From Streptomyces spirodelae (GTDB lineage: Bacteria > Actinomycetota > Actinomycetes > Streptomycetales > Streptomycetaceae): a stretch of DNA of 64,000 nt. Shown in pieces: positions 44,977 through 53,497 of this stretch (position 1 is its first letter; every line of letters starts with the position of its first letter). The stretch is taken from the NCBI RefSeq assembly GCF_017676385.1, contig NZ_JAFFZN010000003.1, positions 124,001 to 188,000 of the forward strand, written 5' to 3'. A program made the position numbers and the translations under genes. The notes under the pieces were generated by a model. That model did not search any database. It was not told the DNA's origin and saw only the letters and a program-made list of their open reading frames with translations.

Positions 44977-46218
44977 CTATTTGGTGAGGTCCTCGACTTC
45001 CTCGTCCGGCTCGCGGCCCGGGGTCTTGATGTCCAGCCTGACGATCAGGAAGCGGAAGATTCCGTAGTAGACCGCAGCGAAGCACAGCCCGATGGGGACG
45101 ATCATCCAGGGTTTCTCGGCCAGGCTCCAGTTGATGGCGTAGTCGATGAACCCGGCGGAGAAGCTGAAGCCGTCGTGCACCCCGAGCGACCAGGTCACCG
45201 CCATCGAGACGGCGGTGAGCACGGCGTGCACCACGTACAGCACCGGCGCGATGAACATGAAGGTGAACTCGATCGGTTCGGTGATGCCGGTCACGAACGA
45301 GGTCAGCGCCAGCGAGACCATCATGCCGGTCACGGCCTTGCGGCGGTGCGGCTTGGCGCAGTGGGCGATGGCGAGCGCGGCGGCTGGCAGCCCGAACATC
45401 ATGATCGGGAAGAAGCCGGACATGAACTGCCCGGCGCTCGGGTCGCCTGCGAAGAAGCGGGCGATGTCGCCGTGCACCACATCCCCGGAGGCGTCCTTGA
45501 AGTCCCCGAGCTGGAACCAGGCCACGGTATTGAGGAACTGGTGCATGCCGACGGGGATCAGCGCCCGGTTGATCAGGCCGAAGATACCGGCGCCGGTGGC
45601 GCCCAGCCCCGTCATCCACTCGCCGAACGAGGTGATCGCGTCCCCGACCGGGCCCCAGATCAGGGTGAAGGCCACGCCGACGACGAGTCCGACGAACGCC
45701 ATGATGATCGGCACCAGCCGGCGGCCGTTGAAGAAGCCGAGCCAGTCCACCAGCTTGGTGCGGTGGAAGCGCTGCCAGACGACGGCGGAGATCAACCCCA
45801 TCAGGACGCCGCCGAGGACACCGGGGTCGTGGTAGACGGCGGGGGTGTCCTCGCCCGCCTTGACCACGGCCTCGTGCACCGGGAACGCCTCCAGGACGTT
45901 CTTGTAGACGAGGAAGCCGACGAGCGCGGCCAGCGCCGTCGAGCCGTCGGACTTCTTGGCGAAGCCGATGGCCACACCGATGCAGAACAGCAGCGGCAGG
46001 TTGTCGAAGATGGCACCGCCCGCGCCGGCGAAAGCGGCCGCGATGTCGTGCCACTTCAGCCCCTCGTCACCGAAGACATCGGGCTGGCCGAGCCGGTTGA
46101 GGATGCCGGCCGCGGGCAGGACGGCGATGGGAAGCTGCAGGCTGCGGCCGACTTTCTGCAGCCCCTGGAACAGTCCGGAGCCCCGCTTCTTCGCGGGAGC
46201 AGCGGTGTCCGTGCTCAT
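44977..46218 (-). CDS. nagE2: N-acetylglucosamine PTS permease EIIC, NagE2 type
   Basis: 413 residues. EIIC fold of the glucose/GlcNAc family: 'LQLPIAVLPAAGILNRLGQPDVFG', 'DGSTALAALVGFLVYKNVL', 'ITEPIEFTFMFIAPVLYVVHAVL'. No fused EIIB or EIIA, as in Streptomyces NagE. It imports GlcNAc with phosphorylation by NagF (EIIB). Two abutting DasR-type operators lie 50–82 bp upstream of the start. A paralogue (nagE1) lies directly upstream. Confidence 0.95.
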   Translation of the reverse strand: MSTDTAAPAKKRGSGLFQGLQKVGRSLQLPIAVLPAAGILNRLGQPDVFGDEGLKWHDIAAAFAGAGGAIFDNLPLLFCIGVAIGFAKKSDGSTALAALVGFLVYKNVLEAFPVHEAVVKAGEDTPAVYHDPGVLGGVLMGLISAVVWQRFHRTKLVDWLGFFNGRRLVPIIMAFVGLVVGVAFTLIWGPVGDAITSFGEWMTGLGATGAGIFGLINRALIPVGMHQFLNTVAWFQLGDFKDASGDVVHGDIARFFAGDPSAGQFMSGFFPIMMFGLPAAALAIAHCAKPHRRKAVTGMMVSLALTSFVTGITEPIEFTFMFIAPVLYVVHAVLTAVSMAVTWSLGVHDGFSFSAGFIDYAINWSLAEKPWMIVPIGLCFAAVYYGIFRFLIVRLDIKTPGREPDEEVEDLTK

Positions 46219-46268
46219 GGGTCTTCCTCCGGGTGGAGCGGGCGCTGCACAGGGAGGAGGCAGCCCCG

Positions 46269-46300
46269 GGTGGTCTAGTCCACATGTGGTTTAGACCATT
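46269..46300. promoter_or_regulatory. Two abutting DasR sites (dre) of nagE2
   Basis: Two 16-mers: 46269–46284 (core TGGTCTAGTCCA) and 46285–46300 (core TGGTTTAGACCA). Each matches the dre consensus A(G/C)TGGTCTAGACCA(G/C)T at 13 of 16. DasR represses GlcNAc and chitin genes until glucosamine-6-phosphate rises. Confidence 0.85.
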
Positions 46301-46366
46301 AGTAGCACGGCTGCGGCGGACCGCGGAACGGTCGCTTCCGGGTGATCTGGGTAACGCGCGTACCGG

Positions 46367-47668
46367 CTAGCGCGTCACCTCGTCCTCGATCTCCTCGGCG
46401 ACCTCCTCGGGCTCCCGGCCCGGGGTCTTCAGGTCGAACTTGGAGATCACGACGCGGAAGAGCACGTAGTAGACGGCGGCGAAGCACAGCCCGATCGGCA
46501 CGATCAGCCACGGCTTGGTGGCCAGGCTCCAGTTGATGACGTAGTCGATCAGCCCCGCCGAGAAGCTGAAGCCGTCGTGCACCCCCAGCGCCCAGGTGAC
46601 GGCCATCGAGACGCCGGTCAGCAGGACGTGGATGACGTACAGCACCGGGGCGACGAACAGGAACGAGAACTCGATCGGCTCGGTCACCCCCGTCACGAAC
46701 GAGGTCAGCGCCGTCGACAGCATCAGACCGCCGACCACCTTGCGTCGCTCGGGACGGGCCGCGTGCGTGATCGCCAGCGCGGCGGCGGGCAGCGCGAACA
46801 TCATGATCGGGAAGAACCCGGAGAGGAACTGTCCGGCGCTCGGATCACCGGCCAGGAAGCGATTGATGTCGCCGTGCACGACCTCGCCGTCGGGCTTCTT
46901 GTAGCTCCCGAACTGGAACCACATGAAGGTGTTCAGGAACTGGTGCATGCCGATCGGGATCAGCGCCCGGTTGGCGACGCCGAAGATGCCCGCGCCCCAG
47001 GCGCCCAGGTCCGTCATCCACTTCGAGAAGCTGGTCAGGCCGTCCCCGATCGGCGGCCACACCCACTGGCACAGCACCGCGAAGAACAGCGCGACGAACG
47101 CCATGATGATCGGCACCAGGCGGCGCCCGTTGAAGAAGCCCAGCCAGTCCACCAGCTTGACCCGGTGGAACCGCTGCCAGAACCAGGCCGTCAGCAGTCC
47201 GACGATGATGCCGCCGAAGACGCCCGGGTTCTGGAAGGACGCGGCGCCGGCGGCGGTGCTGTCCTTGGCCAGACAGGTGCCCAGCTCGGCGTCGAACGTG
47301 GTGCCTGACGGGCAGTCGGGGAACTGCTGCAGGATGTTGTAGTAGACGAGGAACCCCGCGACGGCGGCCAGCGCGGTGGAGCCGTCCGCCTTCTTGGCCA
47401 TGCCGATGGCCACGCCCACGCAGAACAGCAGCGGCAGGCCGAGCGCCGAGTCCAGCAGCGCGCCGCCGGCGCCCTGGAAGACCTTTGCGACGTCCGTCCA
47501 GCCCAGCCCGTCGTCGCCGAAGATGTCGGGCTGGCCGAGCCGGTTGAGGATGCCGGCGGCCGGGAGCACCGCGATGGGCAGCTGGAGGCTGCGGCCCATC
47601 TTCTGCAGGCCCTGGAAGAAGACGGAGCCCCACTTCCGCCCCGGCCCGGCTGCGGCGTTGGCGCTCAC
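46367..47668 (-). CDS. nagE1: N-acetylglucosamine PTS permease EIIC, NagE1 type
   Basis: 433 residues from a GTG behind AGGAGGAGG. Same EIIC pattern as nagE2 ('LQLPIAVLPAAGILNRLGQPDIFG', 'VTEPIEFSFLFVAPVLYVIHVLL'). It differs mainly in an insertion (~residues 115–135, 'FPDCPSGTTFDAELGTCLAK') with two Cys. Stands divergent to nagF with a DasR site between. Either or both may be the functional GlcNAc carrier; in S. coelicolor only NagE2 was essential for uptake. Confidence 0.94.
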   Translation of the reverse strand: MSANAAAGPGRKWGSVFFQGLQKMGRSLQLPIAVLPAAGILNRLGQPDIFGDDGLGWTDVAKVFQGAGGALLDSALGLPLLFCVGVAIGMAKKADGSTALAAVAGFLVYYNILQQFPDCPSGTTFDAELGTCLAKDSTAAGAASFQNPGVFGGIIVGLLTAWFWQRFHRVKLVDWLGFFNGRRLVPIIMAFVALFFAVLCQWVWPPIGDGLTSFSKWMTDLGAWGAGIFGVANRALIPIGMHQFLNTFMWFQFGSYKKPDGEVVHGDINRFLAGDPSAGQFLSGFFPIMMFALPAAALAITHAARPERRKVVGGLMLSTALTSFVTGVTEPIEFSFLFVAPVLYVIHVLLTGVSMAVTWALGVHDGFSFSAGLIDYVINWSLATKPWLIVPIGLCFAAVYYVLFRVVISKFDLKTPGREPEEVAEEIEDEVTR

Positions 47669-47697
47669 GAGCCTCCTCCTGACTGCGGCTGACGCAT

Positions 47698-47713
47698 AAT
47701 GGTGTAGACCACT
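47698..47713. promoter_or_regulatory. DasR site (dre) between nagE1 and nagF
   Basis: AATGGTGTAGACCACT matches the dre consensus at 14 of 16 positions. It lies 30 bp upstream of nagE1 and 122 bp upstream of nagF, in their shared promoter region. Confidence 0.85.
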
Positions 47714-47834
47714 AGTGGCGGCGTCCGCTGACGTCGTCACCGTCATCATTCGGCAGACGGCGCACCGGCGCTCGCAGAGCTGGGCTGATCGTGGGCTAAC
47801 GTGACAAACCCGTCCGTCAATACAGGAGAAGGAC

Positions 47835-48068
47835 ATGGCCAGCAAGGCTGAGAAGATCGTCGCCGGGCTCGGCGGGCTCGACAACATCGAAGAGGTCGAG
47901 GGCTGCATCACCCGCCTGCGCACCGAGGTCAACGACGCCTCCCTCGTCGACGAGGCGGCGCTCAAGGCCGCCGGAGCGCACGGCGTCGTCAAGATGGGCT
48001 CCGCGATCCAGGTCGTCATCGGCACCGACGCCGACCCCATCGCCGCGGAGATCGAAGACATGATGTAG
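47835..48068 (+). CDS. nagF: PTS EIIB component NagF
   Basis: 77 residues, ATG behind AGGAGAAGG. Single EIIB domain; the phosphorylated cysteine is Cys24 in 'VEGCITRLR'. It passes the phosphate from EIIA(Crr) to GlcNAc entering through NagE1/NagE2. Divergent from nagE1. Confidence 0.96.
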   Translation: MASKAEKIVAGLGGLDNIEEVEGCITRLRTEVNDASLVDEAALKAAGAHGVVKMGSAIQVVIGTDADPIAAEIEDMM

Positions 48069-48157
48069 CAAGAGGCACCCCCTCGTCAGCACAGCAGAGC
48101 AGGGAGAGGAAGCCCTCTATTCGGCTGAGCCACCCGGCCGGGGATACGCTCGCACGC

Positions 48158-48883
48158 ATGTCACGTATCGACGGCCGAACGGCCGAGGAGCTGCGACCCG
48201 TCACCATCGAGCGTGGATGGAGCAAGCACGCGGAGGGCTCCGTCCTCGTCTCCTTCGGCGACACCCGGGTGCTGTGCACCGCCAGCCTGACCGAGGGCGT
48301 GCCCCGCTGGCGCAAGGGCAGCGGGGAGGGCTGGGTCACCGCTGAGTACGCCATGCTGCCCCGCGCCACCAACACCCGCGGGGACCGGGAGTCCGTGCGC
48401 GGCCGGATCGGCGGCCGCACCCACGAGATCTCCCGGCTCGTGGGGCGCTCGCTGCGCGCCGTTGTCGACCACAAGGCGCTCGGCGAGAACACCATCGTGA
48501 TCGACTGCGATGTGCTCCAAGCCGACGGCGGCACCCGCACGGCGGCGATCACCGGCGCCTACGTCGCGCTCGCCGACGCCGTCGCCTGGGCGCAGGACCA
48601 CAAGCTCGTCAAGGCCAAGTCCCAGCCGCTGACCGGCACCGTCTCGGCGGTCAGCGTGGGCATCATCGACGGCGTGCCGATGCTGGACCTGCGGTACGAG
48701 GAGGACGTGCGCGCCGAGACCGACATGAATGTGGTCTGCACCGGTGACGGGCGCTTCGTCGAGGTGCAGGGCACGGCCGAGGGCGCGCCCTTCGCGCGCG
48801 AGGAGCTCGACGGGCTGCTCGACCTCGCCGTCGCGGGCTGCGCGCAGCTCGACGGCCACCAGCGCACGGCGCTGGGGCGCTGA
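48158..48883 (+). CDS. rph: Ribonuclease PH
   Basis: 241 residues. Classic RNase PH sequence: '[25 protein letters not shown]', '[23 protein letters not shown]', '[23 protein letters not shown]'. Phosphorolytic 3' exonuclease that trims tRNA ends. Followed by a lipoprotein gene and rdgB, the usual rph–rdgB pairing. Confidence 0.97.
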   Translation: MSRIDGRTAEELRPVTIERGWSKHAEGSVLVSFGDTRVLCTASLTEGVPRWRKGSGEGWVTAEYAMLPRATNTRGDRESVRGRIGGRTHEISRLVGRSLRAVVDHKALGENTIVIDCDVLQADGGTRTAAITGAYVALADAVAWAQDHKLVKAKSQPLTGTVSAVSVGIIDGVPMLDLRYEEDVRAETDMNVVCTGDGRFVEVQGTAEGAPFAREELDGLLDLAVAGCAQLDGHQRTALGR

Positions 48884-49012
48884 GCCGGCAGCGGTTGGCC
48901 GGAAAATCGGGCACCCCGGGGAACTTTGCCCTCGCTTTACGCGTCTGACGGGGTGCGGGCCGCACGTGTCGAACCGTGCGGCCCGACCAGTCTTGTGGAG
49001 GGGGACGTGCAG

Positions 49013-49417
49013 GTGTCACTCAGCCAGGTGTCACGGAGAAGGGCCGGCACCGCGGCGGCGGCCGCGGCGGCCGCCGCACTGGCGGTGCCCGTGCTGGCGG
49101 GCTGCTCGGCCGTGGACCGGGCGCTGGACTGCGCCGGCACGGCCTCGGCCGTCGCCCGGTCCGTCGACGACCTCCAGCAGGCGGTCTCCGACGCGGGTGA
49201 GGACCCGACCCGCGCTGACCAGGCGCTGGACCGGATAGACAAGAACCTCTCCAAGATCGACAAGGAGACGGACGACGGGGATGTCGGCAAGTCCGTCTCC
49301 CGGCTCCGCGAGGCGGTCGACAGCGTACGCACCGATGTGGAGGCGGGCCGCACGCCGAGCACCAAGCCGGTGGTGGAGGCCGCGGACGAGCTGACGAAGG
49401 TCTGCACCCCGGGCTGA
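49013..49417 (+). CDS. Small lipoprotein, helical
   Basis: 134 residues from a GTG at 49013, about 8 bases behind GGAGGGGG (an in-frame GTG at 49007 is too close). Lipobox 'VLAGC' after a run of nine alanines. The mature part is a single amphipathic helical region ('DDLQQAVSDAGEDPTRADQALDRIDKNLSKI') with two more Cys. Inserted between rph and rdgB. No known function. Confidence 0.8.
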   Translation: MSLSQVSRRRAGTAAAAAAAAALAVPVLAGCSAVDRALDCAGTASAVARSVDDLQQAVSDAGEDPTRADQALDRIDKNLSKIDKETDDGDVGKSVSRLREAVDSVRTDVEAGRTPSTKPVVEAADELTKVCTPG

Positions 49418-49463
49418 GGGTCCGGCGCACGCCGCCCGCCGCCGGGCGTGATACTGGGGAGCC

Positions 49464-50072
49464 ATGAGTACCCAGCGGCTGATCCTGGCCACCCGCAACG
49501 CCCACAAGGTCACCGAGCTGAAGGCGATCCTCGCCGACGCGGGCCTCGAGTTGGACCTGGTGGGCGCCGACGCCTACCCCGAGGTGCCGGACGTCAAGGA
49601 GACGGGAGTGACGTTCGCCGAGAACGCCCTCCTCAAGGCACACGCCCTCGCGCGGGCCACCTCGCTGCCCGCCGTCGCCGACGACTCCGGGCTGTGCGTG
49701 GACGTGCTCGGCGGCGCGCCCGGCATCTTCTCGGCCCGCTGGGCGGGCCGGCACGGGGACGACAGCGCCAATCTGAAGCTGCTGCTCGCCCAGCTGGCCG
49801 ACATCGACTCCGCGCACCGGGGCGCGCACTTCGAATGCGCCGCCGCGCTGGCACTGCCCGACGGCACCGAACGGGTCGTCAGCGGGCAGCTGCGCGGCAC
49901 CCTGCGATACGCCCCCGTCGGTGACGGGGGCTTCGGATACGACCCGATCCTCCAGCCCGAGGGCGAGACCAGGACGTGCGCCGAGCTCGGTCCTGCGGAG
50001 AAGAACGCGATCAGCCACCGGGGGAAGGCGTTCCGCGCGCTGGTGCCCGCCGTGCGGGAGTTGGTCCGCTGA
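49464..50072 (+). CDS. rdgB: Non-canonical purine NTP pyrophosphatase (RdgB/HAM1)
   Basis: 202 residues. Family motifs: 'LATRNAHKVTELKAIL', 'TFAENALLKAHALA', 'ADDSGLCVDVLGGAPGIFSARWAG', and C-terminal 'GYDPI' and 'KNAISHRGKA'. Removes ITP/XTP/dITP from the nucleotide pool. Same position as in mycobacteria (Rv1341). Confidence 0.97.
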   Translation: MSTQRLILATRNAHKVTELKAILADAGLELDLVGADAYPEVPDVKETGVTFAENALLKAHALARATSLPAVADDSGLCVDVLGGAPGIFSARWAGRHGDDSANLKLLLAQLADIDSAHRGAHFECAAALALPDGTERVVSGQLRGTLRYAPVGDGGFGYDPILQPEGETRTCAELGPAEKNAISHRGKAFRALVPAVRELVR

Positions 50073-50173
50073 GGGTGCCCCTCGCTGTGCGTTGCGACCT
50101 GCGGGTTCGTGGTGGTAGCTCGCGCCCACGCGGCGGAGCCGCACATGAACACAGTCCCGCGCCCCTTCGGGGC
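50072..50173 (-). repeat. Dispersed hairpin repeat, full inverted copy
   Basis: Read on the minus strand: GCCCC-gaa-GGGGC hairpin (50161–50173), GCGGGACTGTG, a middle block with GGCTCCGCCGCGTGGGCG, and the 'ggggcaccc' end overlapping the rdgB stop. About 100 bp long, with an insertion relative to copies 1 and 2. It lies between rdgB and the converging tRNA gene. Confidence 0.75.
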
Positions 50174-50181
50174 TCCCACCG

Positions 50182-50263
50182 TGCGCGAGGGGGGACTCGA
50201 ACCCCCACGTCCGAAGACACCGGCACCTAAAGCCGTCCCGTCTACCAATTCCGGCACTCGCGC
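50182..50263 (-). tRNA. tRNA-Leu (anticodon UAG)
   Basis: 82 bases. Acceptor GCGCGAG pairs with CTCGCGC, discriminator A at 50182. The anticodon stem (C-G-G-C/G-C-C-G) holds the loop TTTAGGT, giving anticodon UAG. A long variable arm (GTGTCTTCGGACG) and T-arm GGGGGTTCGAGTCCCCC are clear. CCA is not encoded. Distinct from bldA, which has anticodon UAA. Confidence 0.93.
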
Positions 50264-50358
50264 GCGGACGTATCGTACTGCGCCCGCCTGTCCGGGCGCC
50301 GGGCCGGGGCGGGCGTCCGGGGCCGCGGGCTGCGCCCGCCGCCCCGGCCAGGCGCGGG

Positions 50359-51864
50359 TCAGAAGGTCGGCTCGTTCGTCTCGGCGCGGGCCATGGCGCG
50401 CGCCTCCTCGTGGGTGCTGACCGAGGGCGGGGAGCCGGCCAGCGGCTGCCGGGCCGTCTCCTTCATGAAGGCCACCGCGACGATGCCGAGCACGGCCGCA
50501 CCCGAGGCGTAGTAGGCGGGGGCCAGATTGTCGCCCGTGACGTCGACCAGGTAGGTCATCACGCCGGGCGCGGTGCCGCCGAAGGCCGCCGTCGCCACGT
50601 TGTAGCCGATGGACAGGGAGCCGTAGCGCACATCGGTGGGGAAGAGTGCGGGCAGCGTCGCCGACATCGTCCCCAGCAGGCACACCAGACAGGCGCCGAG
50701 CGCCAGCAGCCCGATCAGCACCGCGACGAAGCTGCCCCGCTGGAAGAGCGCGAAGGCGGGGACCGTCAGCAGGAGGAAGCCGACCATGCCGGTCATCAGC
50801 ACGGGCTTGCGGCCGAAGCGGTCGTTGAGGCGACCGACCCGCTGGATCACCGCGGCCATCGCCACCATCGCGATGATGGCCGCGACCAGCTCCATCGAGT
50901 TCTCGTACCCGAGGGCGTCGGTCAGATAGGCGGGCATGTACGACAGGAGCATGTAGTCGGTGACGTTGTAGGCGGCCACCAGGCCGACGCACAGCAGCAG
51001 CGTGCGCCACTGCTGGGCGAAGATCGACCTGAGCTCCTTCTGCGGCACGTTCTCCGACAGCTTCGGCTCGTTCGCCTCGGCGGGGCCCGTCTCGGGGGAG
51101 GGGGACAACTGCGCCGCCCGCTTCTGGAAGGCCGGGGTCTCGTCCAGCCGCATCCGCAGATACAGACCGACGACCCCGATCGGCCCGCCGACCAGGAAGG
51201 GGATGCGCCAGCCCCAGCTCAGCATCGTGTCGTCGCCCAGCACGGTGTTCAGCACCAGCACCAGTGCGGCGGCGCCGGTGTACCCGGTGAGGGTGCCAAG
51301 CTCCAGGAAGCTGCCGAAGTAGCCGCGCCGCTTGTCGGGCGCGTACTCCGCGATGAAGGTGGCAGCCCCGCCGTACTCGCCGCCGGTGGAGAAGCCCTGC
51401 ACCAGTCGGCACAGCAGCAGCAGGATCGGTGAGACCAGGCCGATGGAGCTGTAGGAGGGGATCAGGCCGATGCAGAAGGTGCCGGCCGCCATCAGCACCA
51501 TCGTCAGCGCCAGCACCTTCTTGCGCCCGATGCGGTCGCCGAGCGGGCCGAAGAACAGCCCGCCCAGCGGCCGCACCAGAAAGGAAGCGGCGAAGGCGGT
51601 GAAGGAGGCCAGCAGTTGGGTGCTGCCGCCGGGGAAGAAGACCTTGCCGATGGTGACCGCGAGATAGGCGTAGATCCCGAAGTCGAACCACTCCATGGCG
51701 TTGCCGACGGCGGCGGCCTTGGTGGCGCGCTTGACCGTCGCCTCGTCCGTCACCGTGATGTCGCTACGGCGAACCCTCGGCTCCCGCCGGCGTCTGACGG
51801 CACGGAAGAGATGCCGGTGCCGCTTGAGGGCAGCCGGGTCCTGGGGCTGATCCTCATGGTCCAT
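50359..51864 (-). CDS. MFS transporter, metabolite/H+ symporter (ProP-like)
   Basis: 501 residues from an ATG at 51864. Twelve hydrophobic spans. Signatures of the MHS family: 'AMEWFDFGIYAYLAVTIGKVFFP', 'RPLGGLFFGPLGDRIGRKKVL', 'QGFSTGGEYGGAATFIAEYAP'. ProP takes up proline/betaine, KgtP 2-oxoglutarate; the substrate here is open. The N-terminal ~40 residues are Arg-rich and hydrophilic. Confidence 0.92.
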   Translation of the reverse strand: MDHEDQPQDPAALKRHRHLFRAVRRRREPRVRRSDITVTDEATVKRATKAAAVGNAMEWFDFGIYAYLAVTIGKVFFPGGSTQLLASFTAFAASFLVRPLGGLFFGPLGDRIGRKKVLALTMVLMAAGTFCIGLIPSYSSIGLVSPILLLLCRLVQGFSTGGEYGGAATFIAEYAPDKRRGYFGSFLELGTLTGYTGAAALVLVLNTVLGDDTMLSWGWRIPFLVGGPIGVVGLYLRMRLDETPAFQKRAAQLSPSPETGPAEANEPKLSENVPQKELRSIFAQQWRTLLLCVGLVAAYNVTDYMLLSYMPAYLTDALGYENSMELVAAIIAMVAMAAVIQRVGRLNDRFGRKPVLMTGMVGFLLLTVPAFALFQRGSFVAVLIGLLALGACLVCLLGTMSATLPALFPTDVRYGSLSIGYNVATAAFGGTAPGVMTYLVDVTGDNLAPAYYASGAAVLGIVAVAFMKETARQPLAGSPPSVSTHEEARAMARAETNEPTF

Positions 51865-51936
51865 CCCTCATGGGTACCACCACTCCCACCTCGCCATACG
51901 CACCCCCACCGGACGCCGCCCCCGGGAGCCGGACGA

Positions 51937-52413
51937 TCACTCCTGAGCCAGCCCCAGGTCCTTGATCAGCTTGGCGACGTGCCCGGTGGCCTTCACGTTG
52001 TACAGCGCACGCTCCACCTTGCCGTCCTCGTCCACGACGACCGTGGAGCGGATGACACCGGTGACGGTCTTGCCGTACAGCTTCTTCTCGCCGAAGGCGC
52101 CGTACGCCTCCATCGTCTCCTTGCCCGGGTCGCCCACCAGCGTGACCTTCAGCGACTCCTTCTCGCGGAACTTCGCCAGCTTCTCCGGCTTGTCCGGGGA
52201 GACGCCGATGACGTCATAGCCCTGGCCTGCCAGCAGCTGGAGGTTGTCCGTGAAGTCGCAGGCTTGCTTGGTGCACCCGGGGGTGAGCGCCGCCGGGTAG
52301 AAGTAGACGATCACCTTCCGGCCCCGGTGGGCGGAGAGCGAGACCTCCTTGCCGTCCGCGTCGGGCAGCGTGAAGTCCGGCGCTGTGTCGCCGGGCTCAA
52401 GGCGTGGGCTCAT
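51937..52413 (-). CDS. bcp: Thioredoxin-dependent thiol peroxidase (Bcp)
   Basis: 158 residues, ATG behind GGAG. Peroxiredoxin fold with the catalytic 'YFYPAALTPGCTKQACDF': peroxidatic Cys47 and resolving Cys52. Reduces organic hydroperoxides using thioredoxin. The usual YFYPKD(D/N)TPGCT reads AALTPGCT here. Confidence 0.94.
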   Translation of the reverse strand: MSPRLEPGDTAPDFTLPDADGKEVSLSAHRGRKVIVYFYPAALTPGCTKQACDFTDNLQLLAGQGYDVIGVSPDKPEKLAKFREKESLKVTLVGDPGKETMEAYGAFGEKKLYGKTVTGVIRSTVVVDEDGKVERALYNVKATGHVAKLIKDLGLAQE

Positions 52414-52656
52414 CGGGGCTCCTTCGAATCCTGTGCGTTTTCTGCGCCGGCAGCCGCGGTACCCACCGGTAGTGCTGTACTGGTGCCCAGTGGACTCGTG
52501 TGGCGGACTCGTCCGCGACGGCGGCGGGCCGACCCTGCCCGAGCGTAGCCAAAGGCCGCCGATCCGGGGTGCCATGGGGCGGCGGCACCGGTGAGCTGAC
52601 AGGATGGCCGCTGACACACGGTAGGACGCAGGACTGACAGCGACGGAGGCAGCTCG

Positions 52657-53010
52657 GTGCCGGAAGCCAGGACCCCCGCGGACATCGAGGCGGACATCAT
52701 CCGCAGGCGGCAGGATCTCGCCGCCGCGCTGGACGAGATCGCCGTACGCGTTCATCCGAAGACCATCGTCGGGGACGCCAAGGCGAGGGCGGCCGCCGCT
52801 GTGGACCGCACCGCCGGGCGCGCCTACATCGTCGCCAACCGCGCGGTCTCCGATGTGCGGGCCCAGTTCGTCAGCGAGGACGGCGCCCCCCGCCTGGAGC
52901 GGCTGGTGCCCGCGGCGGTGGTGGCCGTCGCGCTGGTGGGCGGCGTCCTGGCCCTCTCCTCCCGGCGCAAGCCGGCCGGCCGTGGCCGGGCTCGCCGCCG
53001 CCGGCACTGA
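52657..53010 (+). CDS. DUF3618 protein
   Basis: 117 residues from a GTG behind CGGAGG. N-terminal 'TPADIEADIIRRRQDLAAALDEIAVRVHP' is DUF3618; then helices, one membrane span ('AAVVAVALVGGVLAL') and an Arg/Lys-rich tail. Membrane protein of unknown role, common in actinobacteria. The GroES-like gene begins 22 bases after it. Confidence 0.85.
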   Translation: MPEARTPADIEADIIRRRQDLAAALDEIAVRVHPKTIVGDAKARAAAAVDRTAGRAYIVANRAVSDVRAQFVSEDGAPRLERLVPAAVVAVALVGGVLALSSRRKPAGRGRARRRRH

Positions 53011-53032
53011 GGCGCTGAGATACGGTCTTCCG

Positions 53033-53386
53033 GTGAGCCCAAAGACCCCTGCTTCCGCACACGATGACAAACTGCCGATCCGCATGCTGCACGATCGCGT
53101 GCTCGTGAGGACCGACAACAGCGAGGGCGAGCGCCGCTCCTCCGGCGGCATCGTGATCCCCGCCACGGCGGCCGTAGGACGCAAGCTGGACTGGGCGGAG
53201 GTCGTCGCCGTCGGCCAGAACGTACGTACGGTCGAGCCCGGGGACCGCGTGCTGTACGACCCGGAGGACCGTGCCGAGGTCGAGGTGCGCGGTATCGCCT
53301 ACGTCCTGATGCGCGAGCGCGATCTGCACGCGGTCGCGGCCGAACGCCTCCAGGGCACCGACGACTCCACCGGCCTGTATCTGTAG
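53033..53386 (+). CDS. GroES-like co-chaperonin, without a GroEL neighbour
   Basis: 117 residues. Beta-barrel core as in GroES: 'LHDRVLVRTDN', the mobile-loop 'GGIVIPATA', 'EVVAVG', 'GDRVLYDPEDRAEVEV'. The roof hairpin between strands, about 10 residues in GroES, is missing after 'VVAVGQNVRT'. A C-terminal tail of ~10 residues is added. A paralogue of the canonical GroES is likely. No groEL lies near, and it shares a possible operon with a DUF3618 membrane protein. Confidence 0.85.
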   Translation: MSPKTPASAHDDKLPIRMLHDRVLVRTDNSEGERRSSGGIVIPATAAVGRKLDWAEVVAVGQNVRTVEPGDRVLYDPEDRAEVEVRGIAYVLMRERDLHAVAAERLQGTDDSTGLYL

Positions 53387-53423
53387 CCCGTACCCGTAGC
53401 GCACCCGCGCCCGTAGCGCGAAA

Positions 53424-53461
53424 CGCCCCCTCTTCCCGCCTCGCGGTGGGAAGAGGGGGCG
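53424..53461. terminator. 14-bp perfect hairpin between groES-like and pbp genes
   Basis: CGCCCCCTCTTCCC and GGGAAGAGGGGGCG around 10 bases that can pair further. Thirty-seven bases behind the GroES-like stop and just before the end of the converging penicillin-binding protein gene; it ends transcripts from both sides. Confidence 0.9.
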
Positions 53462-53497
53462 CCGTCATTCAGGGGGACCCCCAGGGGAGAGGCCGCG

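Noticed and set aside
50182..50263. bldA tRNA
   Set aside because: The anticodon is UAG, not UAA, so it is not the developmental leucyl-tRNA.
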